A stretch of DNA of 64,000 nucleotides from an uncultured Alphaproteobacteria bacterium. Its GTDB lineage: Bacteria; Pseudomonadota; Alphaproteobacteria; UBA6615. Positions 45,906 to 56,456 of the stretch are shown here, piece after piece. Both the position numbers and the translations under genes were made by a program. The stretch is taken from NCBI GenBank assembly GCA_943787445.1, contig CALSML010000002.1:62001-126000 (forward strand), read 5' to 3'. A model generated the notes under the pieces. It was not told where the DNA came from. It saw nothing but the letters and a program-made list of their open reading frames with translations, and made no database searches. Each line of letters begins with the position of its first letter. Position 1 is the stretch's first letter.

Positions 45906-46823
45906 ATGACTGAACTTCCCCAAAGTGCGAACCAGAGTTCGAATTCCAGCCCGGAGATGCCGTCGGGCCGCGGCGGCTTACGGCAGTTGTTGCGCGGATT
46001 GTTTGGTGGCCGGAACGGCGAGAGTTCCGTTCGCGAGACGATCGAGGGTCTGATCGAAGAGCCGGCCGGACAGGCAGCAGCCATCAACCCCGAGGAAAGC
46101 GCGCTGATCGCGAATATCCTCAAACTGCCGGACCTGACGGCGGAAGATGTGATGATCCCGCGGGCCGATATCGTGGCGATCGACGAAACATCTGCGCTTC
46201 ACACAGTGGCCGATCTGATCGGGAAAGAAGCCCATTCCCGCCTGCCGATATTTCGCGGGCAGCTCGATGATGTAGTGGGGTTCGTGCATATCAAGGATGT
46301 GCTGACGGCGATTCGAACATCCCCCCATGAACCGGTGAGCAATCTGCAGCGCGAGATTCTTTTTGCCGCGCCCTCGATCCGGGTTCTCGATCTGTTGCTG
46401 GAGATGCGTGCCCAACGCACCCATATGGCGATCGTCGTGGATGAGTTCGGGGGCGTCGACGGCCTGGTCACGATTGAGGATCTGGTCGAGGAGATCGTGG
46501 GCGAGATCGAAGATGAGCACGACGAGGAAGACGGCCCGACATTTGCCCGCAATCCTGATGGTTCGATCCTGGCGGATGCCCGTGTGGAAATCGAAGACCT
46601 CGAGGAACTCATCGGCCCGTTCCTGACCGAAGACGAGCGGGAGGAAAGTGACACATTGGGGGGCATTGTCTTTGCCCTGATCGATCGTGTGCCGCGCCGC
46701 AGTGAGGTCGTGACCCATTCTTCGGGCATCGAGTTCGAGGTTGTCGATGCGGATGCGCGTCGTATCAAACTTTTGCGTGTGCGCGATCAGCGCCCCGGTG
46801 ACACCGGCACACCGAATTCATGA
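45906..46823 (+). CDS. corC: CorC/HlyC-type CBS-domain protein
   Basis: A 305-residue soluble protein with a CBS pair (about 75-205: VMIPRADIVAIDETSAL and MAIVVDEFGGVDGLVTIEDL) and a C-terminal transporter-associated domain (about 220-300). CorC proteins are linked to magnesium/cobalt efflux and in this family lack membrane spans. The acidic LVEEIVGEIEDEHDEED stretch is typical. It sits in the conserved phoH-ybeY-corC-lnt order, 18 bases before lnt. Confidence 0.93.
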   Translation: MTELPQSANQSSNSSPEMPSGRGGLRQLLRGLFGGRNGESSVRETIEGLIEEPAGQAAAINPEESALIANILKLPDLTAEDVMIPRADIVAIDETSALHTVADLIGKEAHSRLPIFRGQLDDVVGFVHIKDVLTAIRTSPHEPVSNLQREILFAAPSIRVLDLLLEMRAQRTHMAIVVDEFGGVDGLVTIEDLVEEIVGEIEDEHDEEDGPTFARNPDGSILADARVEIEDLEELIGPFLTEDEREESDTLGGIVFALIDRVPRRSEVVTHSSGIEFEVVDADARRIKLLRVRDQRPGDTGTPNS

Positions 46824-46841
46824 ATCCTCGGGTAGGCTGGC

Positions 46842-48419
46842 ATGTTTGCATCGCTCGCTGAGGGATTTCGTTCGCAAACCGGCTGGCGCCGCGCACTGCT
46901 CGCAATCGCGCTGGGTGGTATCTCTGCCTTCGCGCTACCGCCCTTCTATATTCTGCCGGTTCTCGTCCTGGCCTTTTCAGCACTCGTCTGGATGCTCGAG
47001 GGTGCGGATCGCGGTCTGCGCCCTGTTCGCCACGGCCTCATGGTCGGGTTCTGGTTCGGGTTTGGGCATTTCTTCATCGGGCTTCACTGGATCGTGGAGC
47101 CGATGCTTGTCGATCCCGGGCGCACCGCCTGGATGATTCCGTTTGCATGGCCGGGGCTTGCCGCGCTTCTGGCTGTGTTTCCGGCGCTTGTCTGCGGGAT
47201 CCTGGCTTTCGGTCGATTTGGGACAGCCAGTGTTTCGCGGATCATCGCGCTGGCCGGACTTTGGACGCTGGTGGAGATTCTGCGCGGTTATGTCTTCACC
47301 GGCTTTCCGTGGAATCTCATCGGATATGTCTGGGCCGGGTACGAACTGGGCTTGCCGGTCCTGCAGGGGACGGCCTTTCTGGGTGTGCTGGGTCTGGGTA
47401 CGGTGACGGTGCTGGCAGCCGCCATGCCTGCGGTTCTGGGCACGACGGGGATGCGCCCGATCCCGCAATGGTTTCTGACCATTGGGTTTGCGGTTGCCCT
47501 GCCGGGGTTGGTATGGACGCTCGGGACCGCCCGGCTGGCGGGTGCGCAGGATGATATTGTTCCTGATGTCCGGTTGCGTATCGTGCAGGCGAATATTGCC
47601 CAGAGTGACAAATGGGATCCGCGGCTGCGCCTTCGGCATCTCGAACGTCATGTGGCGTTGAGTCGTGGGACGGCCGCAGTTCCGCCTACCCATGTCATCT
47701 GGCCGGAAACGGCCGTACCGTTTTTTCTGGCGAATGATGTACTGGCGCGTGGTGAAGCGGTCCGCGCAGTGCCGGAAGGCGGCGCGCTGATTACCGGCAG
47801 CGTGCGAAGTACGTTTCATACGCAGACCCGCCAGCTACACAACGCCATGCTGGTGATCGATGGTGCCGCCAATATTCAGCAGGTCTATGACAAATCCCAT
47901 CTCGTTCCCTTCGGTGAGTATGTGCCGTTGCGCGGTTTTTTGCCGGTGGAGAAAATTGTCCCCGGGCAGGGGGATTTCACCCCGGGGCCGGGACGTGAAT
48001 TGCTGCGGATCGCGGGTCTTCCTCCGGCCAGCCCGCTGATTTGCTATGAAGCGATTTTTCCGGGGTGGGTAACGCCGCGCGATGAACGTCCGGGATGGCT
48101 CCTGAATATCACCAATGATGCCTGGTTTGGAAATTTCGCCGGCCCGCGTCAGCATTTCGCCATCGTTGCCACCCGTGCTGTGGAAGAAGGTCTGCCCATG
48201 GTGCGCGCGGCGAACACCGGAATTTCCGCAGTTGTTGATCCCTATGGCCGGGTTCGCGCGCGGCTTGGAATCGGGGTCGAAGGGGTGCTCGACAGTGGCC
48301 TGCCGCAAGCTCTCTCGCCGACATTCTATGCGCGCTGGGGGGACCTCATTCCGATGAATTTGGGATTCGCCCTGATTGTTCTCGGCTGGGTTCTGGGCCG
48401 GCGCAGGGATACGGCTTGA
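46842..48419 (+). CDS. lnt: Apolipoprotein N-acyltransferase
   Basis: Lnt adds the third acyl chain to the N-terminal Cys of lipoproteins at the inner membrane. The 525 residues have about six N-terminal membrane spans (to about residue 225), a periplasmic nitrilase-type domain with the catalytic triad Glu289 (WPETAVP), Lys351 ([12 protein letters not shown]) and Cys401 (LICYEAIFP), and a final membrane span. All catalytic residues are present. In many relatives a small helix-turn-helix gene separates lnt from metK; here it is missing and only a 136-base leader remains. Confidence 0.97.
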   Translation: MFASLAEGFRSQTGWRRALLAIALGGISAFALPPFYILPVLVLAFSALVWMLEGADRGLRPVRHGLMVGFWFGFGHFFIGLHWIVEPMLVDPGRTAWMIPFAWPGLAALLAVFPALVCGILAFGRFGTASVSRIIALAGLWTLVEILRGYVFTGFPWNLIGYVWAGYELGLPVLQGTAFLGVLGLGTVTVLAAAMPAVLGTTGMRPIPQWFLTIGFAVALPGLVWTLGTARLAGAQDDIVPDVRLRIVQANIAQSDKWDPRLRLRHLERHVALSRGTAAVPPTHVIWPETAVPFFLANDVLARGEAVRAVPEGGALITGSVRSTFHTQTRQLHNAMLVIDGAANIQQVYDKSHLVPFGEYVPLRGFLPVEKIVPGQGDFTPGPGRELLRIAGLPPASPLICYEAIFPGWVTPRDERPGWLLNITNDAWFGNFAGPRQHFAIVATRAVEEGLPMVRAANTGISAVVDPYGRVRARLGIGVEGVLDSGLPQALSPTFYARWGDLIPMNLGFALIVLGWVLGRRRDTA

Positions 48420-48555
48420 CGCAACAGGGGTCATTCCTGCAAAACCTGCCCGCTCGGACGTTGGCGTTTGCCGGGCATTCACGATCAAGTTGATCCCAGC
48501 CAAATGCGGTCTCTGGCCGCTGACATTCGTAACGATTGCAGGGGGGCCGATTCCC
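48420..48555 (+). promoter_or_regulatory. metK leader region with two possible RNA stems
   Basis: The 136 bases between lnt and metK can form a stem TGCCCG/CGGGCA (48447-48452 with 48472-48477) and a hairpin GCGG/CCGC (48506-48509 with 48517-48520). Alphaproteobacterial metK genes are often controlled by SAM-binding RNAs, but I could not match the SAM-II or SAM/SAH consensus here. The region presumably holds the metK promoter and perhaps an unrecognised control RNA. Confidence 0.3.
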
Positions 48556-49722
48556 GTGTCCAAAGGAAATTATCTTTTTACCAGTGAGTCCGTGTCTGAG
48601 GGACATCCCGACAAGGTTTGCGATCGGATTTCCGATGCCGTTGTCGATGCATTCCTGGCGGGTGACTCCCAGAGCCGTGTGGCTGTCGAGACCCTGACCA
48701 CCACCAATCGGATCGTGATGGCCGGCGAAGTCCGTGGCCCCGAGGATATTGACGCCGCGCGTATGGAAGAAATTGCCCGCGCTGCCGTCAAGGCGATCGG
48801 TTACGAGCAGGACGGTTTCCACTGGAAGAATGCCGAAGTTGATTGTCACGTTCATGCCCAGTCTGTGGATATTGCCCAGGGCGTTGATGCTGCGGGCAAC
48901 AAGGATGAGGGTGCGGGCGATCAGGGCCTGATGTTCGGCTATGCGTGCCGTGAGACCGATGTTCTCATGCCGGCACCGATCCATTTTTCACACTCCATTC
49001 TGCGCTCGCTCGCCGATGCCCGCCATGCGGATGCCGGACTGGGCCTCGGACCGGATTCCAAAAGCCAGGTCACGCTGCGCTATGAAAACGGCAAGCCGGT
49101 TGGCGCCACTTCGGTGGTGGTCTCGACCCAGCATGCCGAGGAACTGAGCCAGGACGATGTGCGCGCGATTGTGCGTCCCCATGTGGAGAAGATACTTCCC
49201 GATGGCTGGATGTGCCCGGAAGACGAATTCTATGTGAACCCGACCGGTCGTTTCGTGATTGGTGGTCCCGATGGTGACGCCGGCCTCACCGGCCGCAAGA
49301 TCATCGTCGACACCTATGGTGGCGCGGCCCCCCATGGTGGCGGTGCTTTCTCCGGCAAAGACCCGACCAAGGTTGATCGTTCGGCGGCCTATGCCACGCG
49401 TTATCTTGCCAAGAATGTGGTTGCGGCCGAACTGGCGGAGCGCTGCACGATTCAGGTGGCTTACGCGATTGGCGTCTCCAAGCCCCTTTCGGTGTATGTG
49501 GAGACCTATGGCACCGGCAAGGTGGATGAAGAAAAACTGGCCGATGCGGTGCAGAAGGCAATGGATCTCAGCCCGCGCGGTATCCGTGAGCATCTGCAGC
49601 TGAACCGTCCGATCTATGAGCGGACCGCCGCTTATGGTCACTTCGGACGCCAGCCCGATGCGGATGGTGGGTTCTCTTGGGAGAAAACCGACCTCGTCGA
49701 CGCGCTCCACAACGCCCTTTAG
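48556..49722 (+). CDS. metK: S-adenosylmethionine synthetase
   Basis: MetK makes S-adenosylmethionine from methionine and ATP. From the GTG at 48556 it has 388 residues, the normal length. Hallmarks are [20 protein letters not shown] at the start (methionine and ATP binding), [12 protein letters not shown], and [19 protein letters not shown] (the P-loop-like second signature). The open frame extends 60 codons upstream but the GTG has AGGGGGG before it and starts the fold. It leads into trmB. Confidence 0.97.
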   Translation: MSKGNYLFTSESVSEGHPDKVCDRISDAVVDAFLAGDSQSRVAVETLTTTNRIVMAGEVRGPEDIDAARMEEIARAAVKAIGYEQDGFHWKNAEVDCHVHAQSVDIAQGVDAAGNKDEGAGDQGLMFGYACRETDVLMPAPIHFSHSILRSLADARHADAGLGLGPDSKSQVTLRYENGKPVGATSVVVSTQHAEELSQDDVRAIVRPHVEKILPDGWMCPEDEFYVNPTGRFVIGGPDGDAGLTGRKIIVDTYGGAAPHGGGAFSGKDPTKVDRSAAYATRYLAKNVVAAELAERCTIQVAYAIGVSKPLSVYVETYGTGKVDEEKLADAVQKAMDLSPRGIREHLQLNRPIYERTAAYGHFGRQPDADGGFSWEKTDLVDALHNAL

Positions 49723-49769
49723 GCCTGTCGCGCAGCAATACGGAATGGCAGATCCGTCTGCCGCAAGAG

Positions 49770-50483
49770 ATGACAACCAAATCAGCGGATAGCGATCCGC
49801 GTTTTCACGGCCGCCGCCGTGGGCGCAAATTGCGCCCCGGCCGCGAGCGGCTGCTCGAAACCGTGCTGCCTGATCTTTCCGTCACGTTGCCGGCGGGTGA
49901 CGGTCCGGTCGATCCGCGCCTGTGGTTTGCCGGTGACCTGAACGAGGTCTGGCTGGAAATCGGTTTTGGTGCGGGTGAGCATCTTGCCTGGCAGGCCGCG
50001 CAGAACCCGAGCGTCGCCATGCTCGGGGCCGAGCCTTATCTCAACGGGGTCGCACGGCTGCTGGCCGAAATCGAAGCGCAGAACCTGTCCAATATCCGGA
50101 TTCTGCCCGATGATGTCCGCCCCATGTTGGCGCGGCTGGAGGCGGGGTCCCTAGATCGGGCCTTTATCCTGTTTCCCGATCCCTGGCCCAAATTGCGGCA
50201 CCACCGGCGCCGGATCGTCAGCACCGCGATGCTCGATGAGCTGGCCCGGGTGATGCGCGATGGTGCGGAGCTGCGGTTGGCGACAGATGATCAGAGCTAT
50301 CTTGTCTGGATGCTGCGCCATCTCGAAGCTCATGACAGTTTTGACTGGCTCGCCGCGCGGGCCGAAGACTGGACAACCCGTCCGGCGGACTGGCCCGACA
50401 CGCGTTACGAGGGGAAAAATCGCAGCGGCGGACCCGGATCCACATTCCTGCGATATCGTCGGGTGCCGCGCATAGCTGCCTGA
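49770..50483 (+). CDS. trmB: tRNA (guanine-N7)-methyltransferase
   Basis: TrmB methylates G46 of tRNAs. The 237 residues contain the SAM motif VWLEIGFGAGEHLAWQA, the acidic motif II (GAEPYLNGVARLL), and the catalytic segment FILFPDPWPKLRHHRRRIV with the diagnostic PDPWPK, and end with the T(K)(Y)E-type motif TRYEGKNRSGG. The ATG at 49770 was chosen; a frame extends 31 codons upstream into the metK end. A strong terminator lies 90 bases downstream. Confidence 0.96.
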   Translation: MTTKSADSDPRFHGRRRGRKLRPGRERLLETVLPDLSVTLPAGDGPVDPRLWFAGDLNEVWLEIGFGAGEHLAWQAAQNPSVAMLGAEPYLNGVARLLAEIEAQNLSNIRILPDDVRPMLARLEAGSLDRAFILFPDPWPKLRHHRRRIVSTAMLDELARVMRDGAELRLATDDQSYLVWMLRHLEAHDSFDWLAARAEDWTTRPADWPDTRYEGKNRSGGPGSTFLRYRRVPRIAA

Positions 50484-50570
50484 GGGGCATGACAACGGCT
50501 TGCCTTTTCTGCAATTTCCCCTATATTTCGCGTCAACAAAAGCCCAACAGTCTGGTGACAGGCAGTAAGG

Positions 50571-50604
50571 GGTGGCCCGGGTGAAAACCGGCGCCGCCTT
50601 TTTT
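50571..50604 (+). terminator. Rho-independent terminator between trmB and rimP
   Basis: GGTGGC CCGG (50571-50580) pairs with CCGG C GCCGCC (50588-50598) with one G-U pair and one bulged C around the loop GTGAAAA, and six T follow at 50599-50604. This is a stable intrinsic terminator. It separates metK-trmB from the rimP-nusA-infB operon, so the latter must have its own promoter between about 50600 and 50670, or the hairpin is an attenuator. Confidence 0.7.
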
Positions 50605-50672
50605 GTTATCCGCATTTTGGTTTGTGGGCGCCCGGCCTGTTGCTGTTGGAGTTGATAGAGAACTTGAATCTT

Positions 50673-51188
50673 GTGAGCGAAAACCCCCTGACCGATCAGG
50701 TCATGTCCATCATCGAGCCCTCGCTTGTCGATCTTGGATATGAACTCGTGCGCGTGCATTTTGGGGGCGGGCAAAAGCCGATTCTGCAGATCATGTTCGA
50801 CCGGATCGATGGCGAAGAGGTCACGATCGACGACTGCACCCTTGCCAGCCGGACCGTGTCGGCGCTGCTCGATGTGGCCGATCCGATTCCGGAGGCTTAT
50901 GAGCTCGAAGTCGGATCTCCGGGCATTGATCGCCCGCTTACCCGCACGAAGGATTTCGACAGCTTTGTCGGGTTTGAGGCAAAGGTTGAACTGAAACAGG
51001 CCGTGGATGGCCGCCGGCGTTTTCGCGGGCTGCTCCTGGGCCTAAATGAGGGCATGGTGCGCCTGGCCGACCCGGATGGGGAAGATGAAGAGATCGTGCT
51101 TCCGGTGTCCGATGTCGCCAAGGCGAAGCTCGTGCTGACCGATGAACTTATTGCAGCGGCTCAGAAGGGCCGGATGAACGAAGGATAG
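50673..51188 (+). CDS. rimP: Ribosome maturation factor RimP
   Basis: RimP assists assembly of the 30S subunit. From the GTG at 50673 it has 171 residues, with the N-terminal domain (PLTDQVMSIIEPSLVDLGYE, LQIMFDR) and VGSPGIDRPLTRTKDF linking to the C-terminal Sm-like domain. The open frame extends to a TTG at 50622, but the N-terminus of the family matches the GTG. It is the first gene of rimP-nusA-ylxR-infB-rbfA-truB-rpsO-pnp, 5 bases before nusA. Confidence 0.94.
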   Translation: MSENPLTDQVMSIIEPSLVDLGYELVRVHFGGGQKPILQIMFDRIDGEEVTIDDCTLASRTVSALLDVADPIPEAYELEVGSPGIDRPLTRTKDFDSFVGFEAKVELKQAVDGRRRFRGLLLGLNEGMVRLADPDGEDEEIVLPVSDVAKAKLVLTDELIAAAQKGRMNEG

Positions 51189-51193
51189 AGAAC

Positions 51194-52912
51194 ATGGAGT
51201 CTGGTGGTCCCAGCCGTATTGAAATGCTCGCCGTCGCGGACGCTGTCGCGCGCGAGAAGGGCATTGAACGCGAAGAAGTCATCACTGCGATGGAGCAGGC
51301 CATTCAAAAGGCCGGGCGCAACAAATATGGGCCCGAGCATGACATCCGCGCGATCATCGATCGCGCGGGCGGCCACATCTCGCTGGCCCGTTATCGCGAA
51401 GTCGTCACCGAGGTCGAGGACGAGCACACCCAGCTGACCCTCGAACAGGCACAGGCCGAAAAGGCCGATGCGGAAATCGGTGAGTTTCTGATCGACGAAT
51501 TGCCGCCGATCGATTTCGGCCGGATTGCCGCCCAGACCGCCAAACAGGTGATAGTGCAGCGGGTGCGTGACGCCGAGCGCGAGCGTCAGTTCGAGGAATA
51601 TAAGGATCGTGTGGGCGAGGTTGTGAACGGTCTCGTCAAACGCGTTGAATACGGCAATGTGACGGTCGATCTGGGTCGCGCCGAGGGTGTGATGCGGCGC
51701 GATGAAGCGCTGCCGCGTGAAAACCAGCGCCCGGGCGACCGTATCCGGGCCTTCATCTACGATGTGCGCCGTGAACAGCGCGGCCCGCAGATTTTCCTGA
51801 CCCGGACGCGTCCGGAATTCATGAAATCGCTCTTCGCACAGGAAGTGCCCGAAATCTATGACGGCATCATCGAAATTCGTGCTGCGGCCCGTGATCCGGG
51901 AAGTCGCGCGAAGATCGCCGTGATCTCCAAGGACACCTCGATCGATCCGGTGGGTGCCTGTGTGGGTATGCGCGGTTCGCGCGTGCAGGCCGTGGTTGGT
52001 GAACTCCAGGGCGAGAAAATCGACATCATTCCCTGGTCACCCGATCCCGCGACCTTTGTGGTCAATGCGCTCGCACCGGCTGAGGTCTCCAAGGTCGTGC
52101 TCGATGAGGACGCCAACAAGATCGAGGTTGTGGTGCCCGATGAGCAGCTTTCGCTGGCCATTGGTCGTCGCGGCCAGAATGTGCGCCTGGCGTCTATGCT
52201 GTCGGGATGGGACATCGACATTCTGACCGATGAAGAAGAATCCCAGCGTCGTCAGGACGAGTTCAACTCGCGCAGCGAGATGTTCATCGGCGCGCTCGAT
52301 GTCGAGGATGTGATTGCCCATCTGCTGGTGACCGAAGGCTTTGCCACGGTCGAAGAGGTGGCCTTCGTTCCGATCGAGGATCTGACGGTGATCGAGGGCT
52401 TCGACGAGGATATCGGCGAGGAGCTGCAGGCACGTGCTCAGGCATGGCTTGAGGAACGTGATGCCAAGCTGGATGTCGAGCGGAAGAAGCTCGGCGTCGA
52501 TGACGCCATGCTCACCGTGGCCGGTGTTACCCTCGACAAGGCGGTCCGCCTTGGCCAGAACGGCGTGACCTCGGCGGAAGACCTGGCCGGTCTGATGCCC
52601 GACGAATATCGCTTCATCTTCATGGACATCGAAACCGATGTGAAACTCGATGATCTGTTTGATATGGCCGATCACGAGATCGGACGCCTGGTGCGTCAGA
52701 GCCCGGTGACGGCCGAGGAGGCCAATCAGGTCATCATGGCCGCACGTGTCTCGGTCTATGGCGATGACGTGATTGCGCCGGAGCCGGAAGTTGATCCGGA
52801 CGCCGAAGTGGAAGAGGTCGTCGAGACGCCGGCCGAGATTCGGTCGGCCGAACTGGCGACGGCGGAAGCTGTCTTTGCGCCGGCCAATCCGCCGGTAGAA
52901 CCCGGCGAATAG
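51194..52912 (+). CDS. nusA: Transcription termination/antitermination factor NusA
   Basis: NusA binds RNA polymerase and modulates pausing, termination and antitermination. The 572 residues include the N-terminal polymerase-binding domain, an S1 domain (about 135-200), two KH domains (about 205-345; with [20 protein letters not shown] and [14 protein letters not shown], each 20 or fewer) and two C-terminal acidic repeats (about 360-430 and 435-505) followed by an acidic tail of about 50 residues. Length and domains are normal for alphaproteobacteria. Confidence 0.97.
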   Translation: MESGGPSRIEMLAVADAVAREKGIEREEVITAMEQAIQKAGRNKYGPEHDIRAIIDRAGGHISLARYREVVTEVEDEHTQLTLEQAQAEKADAEIGEFLIDELPPIDFGRIAAQTAKQVIVQRVRDAERERQFEEYKDRVGEVVNGLVKRVEYGNVTVDLGRAEGVMRRDEALPRENQRPGDRIRAFIYDVRREQRGPQIFLTRTRPEFMKSLFAQEVPEIYDGIIEIRAAARDPGSRAKIAVISKDTSIDPVGACVGMRGSRVQAVVGELQGEKIDIIPWSPDPATFVVNALAPAEVSKVVLDEDANKIEVVVPDEQLSLAIGRRGQNVRLASMLSGWDIDILTDEEESQRRQDEFNSRSEMFIGALDVEDVIAHLLVTEGFATVEEVAFVPIEDLTVIEGFDEDIGEELQARAQAWLEERDAKLDVERKKLGVDDAMLTVAGVTLDKAVRLGQNGVTSAEDLAGLMPDEYRFIFMDIETDVKLDDLFDMADHEIGRLVRQSPVTAEEANQVIMAARVSVYGDDVIAPEPEVDPDAEVEEVVETPAEIRSAELATAEAVFAPANPPVEPGE

Positions 52913-52944
52913 GCCGGAACGAACTGGGAGTGCTCGCAACGGTG

Positions 52945-53655
52945 ATGTCTGTCGACCAGCCTCAGTCCGAAACGATCCGGCGTCCGGTCAAAAGCGCGCC
53001 CGAACGGCGCTGCCTGGTGACCGGCGAGGTGCATCCGTGCGCCGAACTGATGCGTTTCGTGGTGGGGCCAGATGATCTGGTGGTGCCCGATCTCGACAAA
53101 CGCCTTCCGGGGCGCGGATTGTGGTTGATTGGGCGGCGCGATATAGTTGTAACGGCTTGTGACAAGCGCGTTTTTGCGCGCGGCGCACGGCGGTCTGTCA
53201 CGCCCATGACGGGTCCGAAGGGTGAAAGTCTGGCGGATTTTGTGGAGGCGGAACTGGTTCGTCGCGCCCTGAATGCGCTGACCATGGCGCGCAAGTCGGG
53301 TGAATATGTGTCGGGGTTTGAAAAGGTCCGCGGTGCCCTTGCCGGGTTGGCCGCTTCGGGCGCACGACACGAGGAATTCGGGCAGGCGGCATTGTTGTGT
53401 GCTAGCGATGCCGGCGCCGATGGGCGCCAGAAGGTGGCCCAGTTGGCGGCCCATGTGAATGACGTTGCGCGGATCGACATTTTCGATGCCGCGACGCTGG
53501 GACGGGTTTCGGGTCGTGAACGCAGTGTTCACGCTCTTGTCCTGCCCGGTGGTGCCGCGCGCCAGGTGTGTGACGCGGCAAACAGGCTGATGACCTATCG
53601 CGGCGAATGCGCGCTGATGGATGGTGTTGCCGGCGATGATGAAGTGATGGAATAG
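52945..53655 (+). CDS. YlxR-like (DUF448) RNA-binding protein fused to an L7Ae-like domain
   Basis: A 236-residue protein of the type encoded between nusA and infB in alphaproteobacteria. The N-terminal DUF448/YlxR domain has RRCLVTGEVHPCAELMRFVV and LPGRGLWL, and the C-terminal domain (about 100-200) is L7Ae-like (RRALNALTMARKSGEYVSGF with a KxGxxxxG-type pattern). Both domains bind RNA in relatives; the exact role is unknown. Start is uncertain between ATG 52945 and GTG 52930. It ends 5 bases before infB. Confidence 0.88.
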   Translation: MSVDQPQSETIRRPVKSAPERRCLVTGEVHPCAELMRFVVGPDDLVVPDLDKRLPGRGLWLIGRRDIVVTACDKRVFARGARRSVTPMTGPKGESLADFVEAELVRRALNALTMARKSGEYVSGFEKVRGALAGLAASGARHEEFGQAALLCASDAGADGRQKVAQLAAHVNDVARIDIFDAATLGRVSGRERSVHALVLPGGAARQVCDAANRLMTYRGECALMDGVAGDDEVME

Positions 53656-53660
53656 AGATT

Positions 53661-56429
53661 ATGGCGAACGCGACCGAAAACGACGACAAGAAGAAAAAGA
53701 AACCTTTGAGCCTCTCCAAGCCGGGCAAGCTCGAGCTGAAGAAGACGGTTGAGGGTGGTCAGGTTCGCCAGAGCTTCAGCCATGGGCGCACCAAGACCGT
53801 GACGGTCGAGGTCAAGAAGAAGCGCACCTTCCAGCAGGGCGCTGCCGGCGAGATGACCGAGATCAAGGATTCGCCTCAGGATGAGGTCTTTGAGGCTGCG
53901 CCGGAAGCCGCACCCGCCGCGCCTGTCGAAACGCCCGCCCCCGCACCGGGCAAAGCCCAGCGGACCCTGACCGAGGCCGAACAGGCCACCCGCGCCCGCG
54001 CGCTGGAAGAGGCCCGCAAGGCGGCCGAGGAAGCCGCTCGCGAAAGCGCGGCCGCACAGGTCGCGCTGGAAGAAGCCCGCAAGGCCGGTGAAGCCGAAGA
54101 GGCCGCCGCCAGGGCGGAAGAGGAAGCGCTTGCCAAGGCGAAGGAAGCTGCCGAGGCCGAAGCCAAGGTCACCGCTGTTGAGGATGCCCAGGAAGCCGAG
54201 GCTGCGGAAGCGGCAGAGGCCAGCGAAGCCGCCGAAGCTGCAAAGCCAGCCGAAGCGCCGGTGGCAGAAACCCGCTCGCGTCGCGAGATCGAAGAAGAAG
54301 CCCGTCGTGCCGCCGAGGCCGAAGCCCAGCGGATGGCCGATGAGGCGTCCCAGCGCGCGGCAGATGCCGAACGCAAGCGCGCCGCGCTTGAAGTCGAGAT
54401 CAAGGGTGATGTCATTGATGAAGGCGAAGCCACGCCCGATCGCCGCAAGAGCCGCGGCGGCGCGGCACCCGCCGAAGCACCAGCGCGGCCGAGCCGTGCC
54501 AAGGGCGAACGCAAGCGTCGCAGTGGCAAGCTGACCATTTCCGAAGCGCTCAATGATGAGGGCGGTGCCCGTCAGCGTTCCGTGGCGGCGTTCCGTCGCA
54601 AGCAGGAGCGGGAGCGCCAGCAGCGCTCACGTGACACCGGCGGCGGCAGCAGTTCCGCCAAGGTCGTGCGCGAGGTTTCGATCCCCGATGTGATCACCGT
54701 GGGTGAGCTGGCCAATCGCATGGCCGAACGCGCTACCGAGGTCATCAAGTCCCTCATGAAGATGGGCGTCATGGCGACGACCAACCAGACCATCGATCAG
54801 GAAACCGCCCAGCTCGTGGTGGAGGAATTCGGCCACAGTCCGAAGCTGATTTCGGCTTCCGATGTGGAGCTCAATCTCGGTGCCACGGTCGAGGATGATG
54901 ATGGTGTTCGCCTGCCGCGTCCGCCGGTCGTCACGGTCATGGGTCATGTTGATCACGGCAAGACCTCGCTGCTCGATGCCCTGCGGTCCACCGATGTGGT
55001 GCGCGGCGAAGCCGGCGGCATCACCCAGCATATCGGTGCCTATCAGGTGGAACTGGAATCGGGTGAGAAGATCAGCTTCATCGATACACCGGGCCATGCG
55101 GCGTTCACATCCATGCGTCAGCGCGGCGCCCATGTGACCGATATCGTGATCCTCGTGGTTGCGGCCGATGACGGCGTTCAGCCCCAGACCATCGAAGCCA
55201 TCAATCACGCGCGGGCGGCCGAAGTGCCGATCATCGTTGCGGTCAACAAGATGGATTTGCCGGCAGCCGATTCCAACCGGATCCAGACCGAATTGCTCTC
55301 CCATGAAATCGTGCCCGAACAGATGGGCGGCGATGTCCAAGTGATTGAAATCTCGGCCACAACCCGAATGGGGCTCGACACGCTGACCGAAGCGATCTCG
55401 CTGCAGGCCGAGCTTCTCGAGCTGACCGCCAATCCCGAGCGCGCTGCGTTCGGTGCGGTGATCGAGGCCCAGCTCGAAGCCGGTCGTGGCGCTGTCGCCA
55501 CCGTTCTGGTGCAGGGCGGAACCTTGAACGTCGGTGACATCTTCGTCGCCGGTGCCGAATGGGGCCGGGTCCGTGCACTGATCAATGACCGGGGTGAGAA
55601 CATCAAATCCGCGGGCCCGTCAGAGCCGGTGGAGGTTCTTGGCCTGAATGGCGCGCCCCAGGCGGGTGATGACTTTGCGGTGGTCGAGAATGACGCCCGG
55701 GCACGCGAGATCGTCGAATACCGCCAGGATGTCATCCGCGACAAACGCGTTGTCGCAGCGGCACGGGGCTCCCTCGACGAGATGTTCGAGCAGATCAAGG
55801 CCGGTGAAGCCGCCGAGGTACCCGTTGTCGTCAAGGGTGATGTGCAGGGTTCGGTGGAAGCCATTGTCGGTGCCTTGAATAACATGTCCACCGACGAGGT
55901 GAAGGTGCTTGTGCTCCATGCCGGTGTTGGCGGGATCACCGAATCCGATGTCTCCCTGGCCAGCGTCAACAACGGCCTGCTGATCGGCTTCAATGTGCGG
56001 GCCATCCCGCAGGCCCGCGAGCAGGCCAAACGCGATCAGGTCGAGATCCGCTACTATAACGTGATCTACAATGTCGTGGACGATATCCGCGCCATGCTGG
56101 AGGGCGAACTCGCCCCGACGATTCAGGAAAACCTGCTCGGTTCGGCGGAAATCCGCGAAGTCTTCAGTGTCTCCAAGGTCGGCAAGGTCGCCGGTTGCAT
56201 GGTCACTGATGGTCTGATCCGGCGCGATTCCAAGATTCGTCTCACCCGCGACAGCGTGGTGATCCACGAAGGCCAGCTTGGCACGTTGCGGCGCTTCAAG
56301 GACGATGTCCGGGAAGTCCAGAACGGCTATGAATGCGGTATCGCACTGGAGAATTACAACGACATCCAGGTCGGCGATATTGTCGATTGCTTCGAGGTTC
56401 AGGAGATCGCGCGCCGGCTCGAGGCTTAG
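53661..56429 (+). CDS. infB: Translation initiation factor IF-2
   Basis: IF-2 brings initiator tRNA to the ribosome and promotes subunit joining. The 922 residues have a long charged, alanine/glutamate-rich N-terminal region (to about 330) with repetitive coiled-coil-like AEEAR segments, then the IF-2N domain (about 345-395) and the GTPase with G1 MGHVDHGKTS (about 427), G3 DTPGHAAF, G4 NKMD, and the C-terminal domains. Residue count is typical for alphaproteobacteria. It is followed by rbfA after 27 bases. Confidence 0.98.
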   Translation: MANATENDDKKKKKPLSLSKPGKLELKKTVEGGQVRQSFSHGRTKTVTVEVKKKRTFQQGAAGEMTEIKDSPQDEVFEAAPEAAPAAPVETPAPAPGKAQRTLTEAEQATRARALEEARKAAEEAARESAAAQVALEEARKAGEAEEAAARAEEEALAKAKEAAEAEAKVTAVEDAQEAEAAEAAEASEAAEAAKPAEAPVAETRSRREIEEEARRAAEAEAQRMADEASQRAADAERKRAALEVEIKGDVIDEGEATPDRRKSRGGAAPAEAPARPSRAKGERKRRSGKLTISEALNDEGGARQRSVAAFRRKQERERQQRSRDTGGGSSSAKVVREVSIPDVITVGELANRMAERATEVIKSLMKMGVMATTNQTIDQETAQLVVEEFGHSPKLISASDVELNLGATVEDDDGVRLPRPPVVTVMGHVDHGKTSLLDALRSTDVVRGEAGGITQHIGAYQVELESGEKISFIDTPGHAAFTSMRQRGAHVTDIVILVVAADDGVQPQTIEAINHARAAEVPIIVAVNKMDLPAADSNRIQTELLSHEIVPEQMGGDVQVIEISATTRMGLDTLTEAISLQAELLELTANPERAAFGAVIEAQLEAGRGAVATVLVQGGTLNVGDIFVAGAEWGRVRALINDRGENIKSAGPSEPVEVLGLNGAPQAGDDFAVVENDARAREIVEYRQDVIRDKRVVAAARGSLDEMFEQIKAGEAAEVPVVVKGDVQGSVEAIVGALNNMSTDEVKVLVLHAGVGGITESDVSLASVNNGLLIGFNVRAIPQAREQAKRDQVEIRYYNVIYNVVDDIRAMLEGELAPTIQENLLGSAEIREVFSVSKVGKVAGCMVTDGLIRRDSKIRLTRDSVVIHEGQLGTLRRFKDDVREVQNGYECGIALENYNDIQVGDIVDCFEVQEIARRLEA

Positions 56430-56456
56430 CGGCCGGCTCCGACGGCTTTCACGCCC

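Noticed and set aside
48420-48555. SAM-II or SAM/SAH riboswitch before metK
   Set aside because: The core consensus sequences of these riboswitches are not present; only generic stems are seen.
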